30,931 nucleotides of DNA from JBFMDN01 sp040753915 (GTDB lineage Bacteria > Desulfobacterota > Desulfomonilia > Desulfomonilales > Desulfomonilaceae). Position numbers and translations under genes: made by a program. The stretch is taken from the NCBI GenBank assembly GCA_040753915.1, contig JBFMDN010000068.1, positions 1-30,931 on the forward strand, written 5' to 3'. Below, in pieces: positions 8,482 to 15,256 of the stretch. The notes beneath the pieces were generated by a model. The model made no database searches, had not been told where the DNA came from, and saw only the letters and a list, made by a program, of their open reading frames with translations. How positions within the stretch are numbered: position 1 is the stretch's first letter; every line of letters starts with the position of its first letter.

Positions 8482-8868
8482 ATGAAATTCGAGAAGATCC
8501 CGGGAGTGTTGCTCACGCTGTCCGGGATTGCATATGCATCAGGGCTGGTGTTATGCCTCGTCTTGGCTCCTTTCGGGTTCACGCTCGGATTTATGGCCGG
8601 AGGCGGGTTGGTTCTGGCAAACTCCTGGGCTTCTGCCAATAGGGTCAGGAAGGCACAGTTTTCCCACAAGAACGCGGTCATGGCTTCACTCATTGGCGGT
8701 TTCTACGTGAGGCTGATCGTGCTTGGGGTTTGTCTTTTTGCTTGCATCAGATACCTGAAACTGGATCCCGTTGGGGTAGTGACCGGCCTCTCTATAGTGC
8801 CGGTTGGGCTCGTAATCATGCTTATCCTCATTTACATAGCAAACAGGAGACCAGAGGAGGTCAGTTAG
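8482..8868 (+). CDS. atpI: ATP synthase subunit I (AtpI)
   Basis: A 128-residue membrane protein with four predicted hydrophobic segments. The first pair surrounds a Gly-rich turn (FMAGGGLVLANSW) and the second pair is in the C-terminal half, as in the ATP-synt_I family. These proteins help assemble the c-ring and are not part of the mature enzyme in the systems studied. An AAAGGA site lies about 12 bases before the ATG. The stop codon directly abuts the atpB start. Confidence 0.75.
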   Translation: MKFEKIPGVLLTLSGIAYASGLVLCLVLAPFGFTLGFMAGGGLVLANSWASANRVRKAQFSHKNAVMASLIGGFYVRLIVLGVCLFACIRYLKLDPVGVVTGLSIVPVGLVIMLILIYIANRRPEEVS

Positions 8869-9591
8869 ATGTCAGCGAACATCCACCCACCCATGTTAAC
8901 CGACGTCATTTCCAATCCGGCTATGCACTCGATGGAGCAGTTCTGGAACACGTGGGGGGTCCAGCACGCGGACCTGAACAACGTGCTCAACACGTGGCTG
9001 GTCATGGCAGTTTTCATTGTCGGCGCGCTCCTGGTCAAGAGCAAGCTTGAAATCATTCCGAAGGGACTCCAAAATTTCTGGGAGGTGGTTGTATCGATCC
9101 TCGACGACCTTGTGGTCGAAACCATGGGGGAGAAAGGGCGCCCCTATTTTCCCCTCATTGCGACACTTGCTCTCTTCATTCTCGGCTGCAACCTCATCGG
9201 GATCATCCCCTACTTCCAATCAGCGACAAACAATCTCAACACGACGTTGGCTCTTGCTCTGTGCTCGTTCGTCACGACGCATTACGTGGGAATCAGCAGA
9301 CACGGCACGCATTACGTGAAGCATTTTCTCGGCCCGGTTCCCTGGTTGATTCCCCTGATGCTTCCCATCGAGCTTATCGGCCATTTCAGCCGAATCCTTT
9401 CACTGAGTTTCCGGTTGTTCGGCAACATCATGGGAGAAGATCTCGCTATCGTGATTTTGACCCTATTGGTGCCCTATCTGGTGCCGTTGCCGATGATGGT
9501 GCTGCAAGTGTTCACCTCATTCATCCAGACCCTCGTGTTTATCATGCTGACCATGATGTACATCGTCGGATCGCTTGAAGAGGCGCACTGA
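8869..9591 (+). CDS. atpB: F0 ATP synthase subunit a
   Basis: The 240-residue stator channel subunit of the F0 motor. The essential helix carries Arg182 in SLSFRLFGNIMGED, the residue facing the c-ring carboxylate. The last helix has Gln220 in FTSFIQTLVFIML, matching the conserved Gln of this family. GAGGAGGT ends about eight bases before the ATG. It lies between atpI and atpE as in other Desulfobacterota-type split operons. The b, delta, alpha, gamma, beta and epsilon genes are not in this window. Confidence 0.95.
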   Translation: MSANIHPPMLTDVISNPAMHSMEQFWNTWGVQHADLNNVLNTWLVMAVFIVGALLVKSKLEIIPKGLQNFWEVVVSILDDLVVETMGEKGRPYFPLIATLALFILGCNLIGIIPYFQSATNNLNTTLALALCSFVTTHYVGISRHGTHYVKHFLGPVPWLIPLMLPIELIGHFSRILSLSFRLFGNIMGEDLAIVILTLLVPYLVPLPMMVLQVFTSFIQTLVFIMLTMMYIVGSLEEAH

Positions 9592-9619
9592 TAACGCGAA
9601 AAGAGGAGGTTTTTTATCT

Positions 9620-9952
9620 ATGAGGAAATTGGCAGTTTCCGGACTGATGGTCATCGCTCTGTGCCTGATCGCCGGTGTGGCGTTCGCGGCAGAGGCAAAG
9701 GAAGGCATGCAGAGCGTGATTCAGTACACGGTCTTGGCCGCTGGCCTGGCAATCGGCCTTGGGGCCATCGGTAGCGGTATTGGAATGGGAACGGCCATCG
9801 GTGGCGCGTGCGAAGGTACTTCGCGCAACCCCGAGGCCGGCGGTCGAATCCTGACCACCATGATCATCGGTCTGGCCATGATCGAGTCCTTGACGATCTA
9901 TGCCCTGGTTATCGCACTGATTCTGCTCTTTGGTAACCCGTACATCTCCTAA
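9620..9952 (+). CDS. atpE: F0 ATP synthase subunit c with signal peptide
   Basis: A 110-residue c subunit. Residues 1-24 look like a cleavable signal peptide ending AGVAFA-A, making it longer than the usual 75-85 residues. Two membrane helices follow, with a polar RNPEAGG loop (69-75) and the ion-carrying Glu89 in AMIESLTIY. At the position where Na+-type rotors have Gln (GQG motif) this protein has Met56 (IGMGTAIG), so proton coupling is the better guess, although Ser90 and Tyr94 are present as in Na+ rotors. The ATG at 9620 follows AGAGGAGGT; an upstream in-frame ATG at 9575 lies inside atpB and is rejected. Confidence 0.95.
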   Translation: MRKLAVSGLMVIALCLIAGVAFAAEAKEGMQSVIQYTVLAAGLAIGLGAIGSGIGMGTAIGGACEGTSRNPEAGGRILTTMIIGLAMIESLTIYALVIALILLFGNPYIS

Positions 9953-9966
9953 CATTCCCGCGCATG

Positions 9967-9996
9967 ATCCCTGGCTCCGGGTGCGGAGCCAGGGAT
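9967..9996 (+). terminator. strong hairpin after atpE
   Basis: A perfect 12-base stem ATCCCTGGCTCC/GGAGCCAGGGAT closes a 6-base loop, starting 14 bases after the atpE stop. There is no T-run behind it, so it may act as an RNA-stabilising or Rho-assisted 3' end rather than a classic intrinsic terminator. Confidence 0.55.
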
Positions 9997-10162
9997 ATAC
10001 CCCTCGAAAAAACCGCTTGCCTTCGGATTGACATTGCTATTGGATCTGCTAGGATTGGCCTCGGCTCCGGCCTCGACCACGGTCTGCCAGTGACGGTCAG
10101 GTCAGGAGCGTACTTGGCGTCACGGGCGCTGGTGAGCGGACAAGTCCAGGGAGGGCTTTATT

Positions 10163-10705
10163 GTGAGTTTTACAGACGGTTCCTGGCATCACGGCCGCAA
10201 GGTGCCACTGAAACAGTCCGAAGCCACAAACGGTCGCGTCGAAGGTCTCGACCCCAGCGCGCAGCGGACGGCACAGGCCTTCGCGGAACCGAATCCCATC
10301 CGCAAGAAAGAGGTCGGCAGAATGCTCTCATTAGGAAAGAACGGCCCCGAGGAGGCTCCGTATTTTCCCCAGGCAGTTGTCGCCCCGCAAGATGTGCCCC
10401 CATTCCCGGACAGACTCCACAGGCGCAAGGTCAAGCTATGCAAGAAGTGCGGTGAAGTCATGAAGAGATCCTCACGTATGATCTTGTCGCCTCTTGCCGG
10501 GCTCTTGTTGCTTTTCACGGGATCTGCTCTCATGGTCCTGTACGGTCTCTCAACGAATTTCTACCAGACACCGTGGTATGCTCGATTCCTGCTTCCTGCC
10601 TCGTATTACATCGGCTCTCTCTTCCTCGGCGTGGGCCTTCTTTTCTTCTTCATCAGAGAAAAAATCTGGTATTGCGAAAACTGCAAAGAGCTCGACAAGC
10701 GCTGA
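10163..10705 (+). CDS. unknown two-helix membrane protein with split CxxC pairs
   Basis: A 180-residue protein of unrecognised family. Residues 1-90 are polar and probably disordered (rich in Pro, Gln, Arg). A CKKC pair (C93, C96) precedes membrane segment 1 (about 108-128). Membrane segment 2 (about 142-164) is followed by a second pair, YCENCKE (C171, C174). Two helices put both Cys pairs on the same membrane side, where they could jointly bind zinc like a split zinc ribbon. The GTG start follows GGGAGGG by seven bases, a strong site. It is about 210 bases after atpE, so a link to the F0 motor is possible but unproven. Confidence 0.7.
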   Translation: MSFTDGSWHHGRKVPLKQSEATNGRVEGLDPSAQRTAQAFAEPNPIRKKEVGRMLSLGKNGPEEAPYFPQAVVAPQDVPPFPDRLHRRKVKLCKKCGEVMKRSSRMILSPLAGLLLLFTGSALMVLYGLSTNFYQTPWYARFLLPASYYIGSLFLGVGLLFFFIREKIWYCENCKELDKR

Positions 10706-10716
10706 CGAAATGGTGG

Positions 10717-10814
10717 ACCGTAAGCATTCACTTATGCGCGGCGGACGGAACAAAATCGTCAATGATTTCTGCTAATCGATCCTCTTATACCGCTCAAGAG
10801 TGAATGCTTACGGT
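10717..10814. repeat. 16-base inverted repeat upstream of rpsF
   Basis: ACCGTAAGCATTCACT (10717-10732) and its exact reverse complement (10799-10814) bracket 66 bases. It lies between the membrane protein and the rpsF promoter. It may be a long-range hairpin at a 3' end or a small mobile-element relic; no T-run follows. Confidence 0.65.
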
Positions 10815-10830
10815 GGACGATTATTTTCTC

Positions 10831-10860
10831 TTGATCGAGCGACAATAGTTGTGTAAGAAT
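10831..10860 (+). promoter_or_regulatory. putative promoter of the rpsF operon
   Basis: TTGATC (10831-10836) is followed after 18 bases by AAGAAT (10855-10860) preceded by TGT, an extended -10 arrangement. The predicted leader of about 50 bases contains the palindrome GCCCCGCGGGGC (10886-10897), which could be a regulatory hairpin; S6/S18 autoregulation is known in other bacteria but the specific RNA motif was not recognised here. Confidence 0.45.
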
Positions 10861-10919
10861 AACTGATTTACGTGACGCACTCCTTGCCCCGCGGGGCTTG
10901 AGACTCGAAAGGAGAAAGC

Positions 10920-11483
10920 ATGCGACGCTATGAATCCGTTATCATCCTGAATCCCGAATTGCCGGATGATGAAATCGTCGGGCTCACCGATCGATTCGGA
11001 AACGTAATCAAGAGCAACGGCGGCGAAATTATCAAGATCGAGGACTGGGGATCCAAGAGACTCGCGTACCAGGTCAACAAGAAAGATAAAGGCCGGTACA
11101 TTCTCTTCGATTACGTCGGCTCTTCTGCGCTCGTCAAGGAAGTCGAACGACAGTTCAAGATTACCGAAGACGTCATGAAATTCCTCAGCGTCAAACTAGA
11201 CGAGGACGTGAACCTCGAGGCTTTCAAGGCCGCTGCCCAGAAAGAGGCTGAGGCGAAGGCCGTGGCAGCCACTGAGGCCCTTGCTCCCGGTGCCGAAGAG
11301 TCAACCGAGCCTGCTGAGGCGCAACCCGCTGAGGGACCACAGGTGGCCATGCCAGCCGCTACCGAGCAGGAACCGATCGCAGCAACTGAGCAAGGACGGC
11401 AGGAGCAGGAAAGCGAAGAATCTCCGGCAGAGGCCTCCGAGGGCCAGGCCTCCTCGCCGGAACAGAAGCCTGAGGAGGTATGA
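10920..11483 (+). CDS. rpsF: 30S ribosomal protein bS6 with long acidic tail
   Basis: Residues 1-100 form the standard S6 fold, beginning MRRYESVIILNPEL and including the GSKRLAYQVNKKDKGRYIL strand region. S6 binds S18 and 16S rRNA in the 30S platform. Residues about 105-187 are a low-complexity Ala/Glu/Pro/Gln extension, making the protein 187 residues against roughly 95-135 in most bacteria. AAAGGAG lies just upstream of the ATG. It is the first gene of rpsF-rpsR-rplI-dnaB. The tail is in frame and rich in GCN/GAR codons, so it is not an obvious frameshift product. Confidence 0.95.
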   Translation: MRRYESVIILNPELPDDEIVGLTDRFGNVIKSNGGEIIKIEDWGSKRLAYQVNKKDKGRYILFDYVGSSALVKEVERQFKITEDVMKFLSVKLDEDVNLEAFKAAAQKEAEAKAVAATEALAPGAEESTEPAEAQPAEGPQVAMPAATEQEPIAATEQGRQEQESEESPAEASEGQASSPEQKPEEV

Positions 11484-11485
11484 CA

Positions 11486-11728
11486 ATGGCGAAACCCCAA
11501 CGACGCCGACCGTTCCCCCGGAGCAAGGTTTGCCGTTTCTGCGCCGATCCGTCCATACGCATGGACTACAAGGAGCCCAACATACTCAGGGCTTTCATTA
11601 CCGAGCGCGGCAAGATTATTCCCAGGCGTATTTCCGGGAATTGTGCGAAGCACCAGCGGCAATTGACCGCGTGCATCAAACGGGCTCGGAATATCGCTTT
11701 GCTGCCTTTCACCGTGCCGCGGAGATAG
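11486..11728 (+). CDS. rpsR: 30S ribosomal protein bS18
   Basis: An 80-residue S18 starting MAKPQRRRPFPRS. Two Cys in KVCRFC plus Cys and His in NCAKHQRQL form the zinc-binding (C+) version of this protein. The core RRISGNCAKHQRQLTACIKRARNIALLPF is typical in order. A GAGGAGGT six bases upstream points to the ATG at 11486; an ATG at 11480, overlapping the rpsF stop, sits too close to that site. Tight spacing to rpsF suggests coupled translation. Confidence 0.95.
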   Translation: MAKPQRRRPFPRSKVCRFCADPSIRMDYKEPNILRAFITERGKIIPRRISGNCAKHQRQLTACIKRARNIALLPFTVPRR

Positions 11729-11863
11729 GGCCTCCCATTTTTCCGGCAGGGCTGTCAGCTTGGCTCTCGGCCTTGCCGCAAGCAGGCCGTCCCCTGCAAT
11801 CGGGCTTCGGGATTGAGCCCTCCGGTTATTAGAAAAGACTAGACATCGTGTCGGAGATCGATT

Positions 11864-12331
11864 ATGGAGATAATCCTTCTAGAGAACATCGACGATCTGG
11901 GAGCTGTGGGCCAAACCGTCAAGGTGAAGGACGGGTACGCACGCAATTACCTGCTTCCCAGGAAGCTTGCGTGCGTGGCTACGCAAAAGAATCTCAATTT
12001 CTATCGGACCCTCATCGAGGCGAAACAGAAGAGGCTGGCAAAGCTCAAGGGCACCGCTCAGGATCAGGCACGTCAGCTCGAAGAGCTCACACTCAGTTTC
12101 GTTCGCAAATCGAGGGATGAGGATGGCCGCCTCTTCGGGTCCGTTACTGCCACGGACATTGCCAGGGCGCTGGAAGCTCAGGGGTATGAGATCGACAGGA
12201 AGAAGATCGTCCTGTCGGAGCCCATTAAGAAGCTCGGCGAGTTCAAAGCTACCGTTCGGCTTCACCCTGAGGTCTCAGCCGCAGTGACTGTGGTGGTGAA
12301 ACCGGAGGAGCTACCCGAGGATGCCGGCTGA
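11864..12331 (+). CDS. rplI: 50S ribosomal protein bL9
   Basis: A 155-residue L9 beginning MEIILLENIDDLGAVGQTVKV, with the conserved DGYARNYLLPRKLA segment, a long connecting helix (about 45-75) and a C-terminal domain containing LFGSVTATDIARAL. Length and order are standard. GGAG lies eight bases before the ATG. The 135 bases between rpsR and rplI contain no gene; they hold a GGGCT/AGCCC stem near 11804-11822. Its 3' end overlaps dnaB by 11 bases. Confidence 0.95.
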   Translation: MEIILLENIDDLGAVGQTVKVKDGYARNYLLPRKLACVATQKNLNFYRTLIEAKQKRLAKLKGTAQDQARQLEELTLSFVRKSRDEDGRLFGSVTATDIARALEAQGYEIDRKKIVLSEPIKKLGEFKATVRLHPEVSAAVTVVVKPEELPEDAG

Positions 12332-13706
12332 TAACAATGCCAACGTGAAAGTCCCCCCCCAGTTCGTGGAAGGCGAGCGCGCGGTACTGGGGGGCCTTCT
12401 CTTAGATAATGATATGCTGCCCAGAGTGGTGGCCATTCTCAAGCCTGAAGATTTCTACCGAGAAGCTCACCGACATATCTTTGCCGCAATCGTCCAACTC
12501 TTCAGCAGGAACGAGCCGGTTGACTGGCTTACTTTGACGGCCGCTCTCAAGACTGCCGGCCTGCTCGAAACAGTGGGAGGAGTCCCCTATCTTACTGAAT
12601 TGATTGACGCGGTTCCGAGCGCGGCGAACATCCTTCACTATGCCGAAAAGGTCAAGGAGCGAGCAACCCTGCGGAAGCTGATTTCCGTAGCCACGGAAAT
12701 CTCCACCCGTAGCTATGAGATGCAAGAGGACGTGGACGAGCTGGTGGATCAGGCGGAAGAGCTCATTTTCAGCGTTGGCGAATCACGCATCGGTCCGGGG
12801 TTCGTTCACATTCAAGAGCTGATGAAGGCCAGCTTCGAGACCATCGAGAACCTTTACGAACGCAAAGAAAATATTACAGGTGTCCCCTCCGGCTTTCGAG
12901 ACTTGGACAACCTCACAGCAGGATTTCAGCGCTCCGACCTGATTATCATTGCCGGCCGCCCTTCAATGGGCAAGACATCCTTTGCCCTCAATGTGGGCAT
13001 GTATGCCGCTATGGAGGCGCGTATACCGGTGGGGGTTTTTTCCCTTGAGATGAGCAAGGCTCAGATCGCTTTACGAATTCTCTGCTCCCGCGCGAGGGTA
13101 AATCTCAAGAGCTTGAGGACCGGGTTCCTGAGCCCTGAAGATTGGAGCCGACTGACCCTTGCGGTGGGCAACATTTCCGACGCCCCCATCTTCGTGGACG
13201 ACTCTCCGGCCATCAACTCACTCGAGTTGCGAGCAAAAGCACGAAGGCTGAAGAAAGAAAAAAATCTTGGGCTCATTGTCGTGGACTACCTCCAGCTTAT
13301 GAAGGGACATGTCAGAGCCGACTCTCGAGAGAAAGAAATCTCTGACATATCCCGCAACCTGAAAGCGCTGGCCAAGGAATTGGACGTTCCCGTGATCGCC
13401 CTGTCCCAGCTCAACCGCCAGGTGGAGCAGCGACCAGACAAAAGACCTCACCTTGCCGACTTGAGGGAGTCTGGGGCTATCGAGCAGGATGCTGATGTGA
13501 TCTTGTTCATTTACCGGGATGAGGTGTACAACGACAGCCCGGATAACCCAAAGAGGGGGCAGGCAGAGATCATTATAGGCAAGCAACGCAACGGCCCCAT
13601 CGGAAAAGTGATAACCTATTTCGACGCGCCCTATTCAACCTTCCGACCATTCACCTCGCGAGACGAACAACCTGACGCGGATGCCGCGGTCTTGTCCAAC
13701 CTGTAA
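12321..13706 (+). CDS. dnaB: replicative DNA helicase DnaB
   Basis: A 461-residue hexameric helicase that unwinds DNA at the replication fork. An N-terminal DnaB domain (about 14-115, ERAVLGGLLLDNDMLPRV) and a linker precede the RecA-like domain with Walker A GRPSMGKTS (212-220) and Walker B IVVDYLQL (319-326). The H4 region DLRESGAIEQDADVILF is intact. Length is normal with no intein, although this gene hosts inteins in other organisms. The first ATG overlaps the end of rplI, indicating translational coupling in the rpsF-rpsR-rplI-dnaB operon. Confidence 0.97.
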   Translation: MPADNNANVKVPPQFVEGERAVLGGLLLDNDMLPRVVAILKPEDFYREAHRHIFAAIVQLFSRNEPVDWLTLTAALKTAGLLETVGGVPYLTELIDAVPSAANILHYAEKVKERATLRKLISVATEISTRSYEMQEDVDELVDQAEELIFSVGESRIGPGFVHIQELMKASFETIENLYERKENITGVPSGFRDLDNLTAGFQRSDLIIIAGRPSMGKTSFALNVGMYAAMEARIPVGVFSLEMSKAQIALRILCSRARVNLKSLRTGFLSPEDWSRLTLAVGNISDAPIFVDDSPAINSLELRAKARRLKKEKNLGLIVVDYLQLMKGHVRADSREKEISDISRNLKALAKELDVPVIALSQLNRQVEQRPDKRPHLADLRESGAIEQDADVILFIYRDEVYNDSPDNPKRGQAEIIIGKQRNGPIGKVITYFDAPYSTFRPFTSRDEQPDADAAVLSNL

Positions 13707-13950
13707 CCCTTGTCCCAAAAGTAGAGCTCTTGATGAGCTGCACATTACTTTGAGGCAACTCTCGTTGCTGGCCGCAATGGGGGGAAACGGACGCCACCAT
13801 GCGGAGCCGGAACAATTGTCGCTGAGCACCAGGCTGCGACAGGGGTGCTCACTCTGCCGAGTGTCGGAATTCCCGCGAGAAGATCTCTCGATTTTCCGTC
13901 GAGCCTGGACCAGCGTACTTGACGCATACGACGCATTCATCCTAAAATAA
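13681..13950 (+). CDS. doubtful small Cys-containing ORF after dnaB
   Basis: An 89-codon frame overlapping the dnaB end by 26 bases and stopping 52 bases before hisS. It has CPTCNPC near its N terminus, a GCSLCR pair near residues 55-58 and a helix-like C terminus. No ribosome site precedes the ATG, and no family is recognised. It fills the otherwise empty 263-base dnaB-hisS gap, so it is listed with low confidence. Confidence 0.2.
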   Translation: MPRSCPTCNPCPKSRALDELHITLRQLSLLAAMGGNGRHHAEPEQLSLSTRLRQGCSLCRVSEFPREDLSIFRRAWTSVLDAYDAFILK

Positions 13951-14002
13951 TCGCTTTGCGCGGGGAACGTTGCTGTTCTCAATGCCGCACAAGGACCCCC
14001 GG

Positions 14003-15256
14003 ATGATCAGACTCGTAAAAGGATTCCACGACATACTTCCCGACGAAACCCAGAAATGGGCTTTCATCATCTCCACTGCCAGGAACACGCTCGAGCGATT
14101 CGGCTTCAGGGAGATCATCCCGCCCATAGTGGAGCGCACGGAGCTTTTCGTGCGCGGCATTGGCCAGGTGACGGACATTGTGGAAAAGGAGATGTACACC
14201 TTCGAGGATCGTGGCGGAGAAATCCTGAGTCTCAGACCAGAAGCCACTGCAGGAATTCTCAGGGCGGTCGCGGAGCATGCATTGCTTCATCGCGATTCGG
14301 TCCTCAAGCTATATTGCGTGGGACCAATGTTTCGCCGTGAGAGGCCCTCGAAGGGGAGGTTCAGGCAGTTCTTTCAGATCGACGCGGAAATTCTGGGAGA
14401 CGATTCCCCCTACACTGATGCCGAGGCTATTGCGGCAGCGCACGCGATCATGACCGATATGGGCACCACAGGCCTTGTGATGGAGATCAACTCTGTGGGA
14501 TGCAGCGAGTGCAGAGCCCTGTATCGCGCGCGGCTGCGGGAGTACTTCGCTCGCTTTATTGGGGAGCTCTGCCCCGATTGCAGCCGTCGTCTCCAGACCA
14601 ATCCCCTGCGGATCCTTGACTGCAAGGTGCCTCGCTGCATAGAAATTGCCCGTGACGCGCCGCTTATCACGGACAGCCTCGACCAGGGATGCCGCGATCA
14701 CTTTGCGAAGGTGCAGAAGACTCTTGGTTTGCTGGGAATACAATTCCGTGTCGAGCCCACAATGGTCAGAGGCCTTGACTACTACACGAGAACCGCGTTC
14801 GAGATCATTCACGAAGATCTTGGCAGATCGAAGGCGGTCGGAGGGGGCGGTCGATATGACAATCTTTTGGGAGAGCTGGGCGGCCCCGACGTTTCAGGAA
14901 TAGGTTTTGCCATAGGGTTGGAGCGCCTCGCAATGGGCATCGAGGATGACGATCCCCGCTTTGCCCGGTCTGTTGACGTTTTCGTGGCCACCCTCGGCGA
15001 GCCGGCCCAGGAGGTAGGACTGACGGTGGCCAATCGACTTCGCTCACACGGAATTTCCGTGGAAGCGCGATACACGTCCATGAGTCTCAAAGCGCAGATG
15101 AAACTCGCGGACAAGCTCGGGGCTGCCAAAGTCGTTATGATAGGGGAAAACGAGCTGAAAAACGGTGAAGCTACTATTCGTGACATGCGAACCAAGGCTC
15201 AGACAACAGTGAAGCTCGATGATATGGTGAAGTTCCTCGAAGGAGAACAAGGTTGA
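14003..15256 (+). CDS. hisS: histidyl-tRNA synthetase
   Basis: A 417-residue class II synthetase that charges tRNA-His. The N terminus MIRLVKGFHDILPDE is the typical start. Motif 2 appears as LRPEATAGILRA followed by CVGPMFRRERP, the histidine-specific signature is GLDYYTRTAFEI, and motif 3 lies in GIGFAIGLERLAMG. A C-terminal anticodon-binding domain (about 325-415) follows. A Cys-rich insert CPDCSRRLQTNPLRILDCK is common in bacterial HisRS. The ATG at 14003 is preferred over upstream TTG (13970) and ATG (13982) because AAGGA sits seven bases before it. It overlaps aspS by four bases (TTGA). Confidence 0.95.
   Translation: MIRLVKGFHDILPDETQKWAFIISTARNTLERFGFREIIPPIVERTELFVRGIGQVTDIVEKEMYTFEDRGGEILSLRPEATAGILRAVAEHALLHRDSVLKLYCVGPMFRRERPSKGRFRQFFQIDAEILGDDSPYTDAEAIAAAHAIMTDMGTTGLVMEINSVGCSECRALYRARLREYFARFIGELCPDCSRRLQTNPLRILDCKVPRCIEIARDAPLITDSLDQGCRDHFAKVQKTLGLLGIQFRVEPTMVRGLDYYTRTAFEIIHEDLGRSKAVGGGGRYDNLLGELGGPDVSGIGFAIGLERLAMGIEDDDPRFARSVDVFVATLGEPAQEVGLTVANRLRSHGISVEARYTSMSLKAQMKLADKLGAAKVVMIGENELKNGEATIRDMRTKAQTTVKLDDMVKFLEGEQG

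Noticed and set aside
9575..9619. Upstream in-frame ATG for atpE
   Set aside because: It lies inside atpB and lacks the AGAGGAGGT site that precedes the ATG at 9620.
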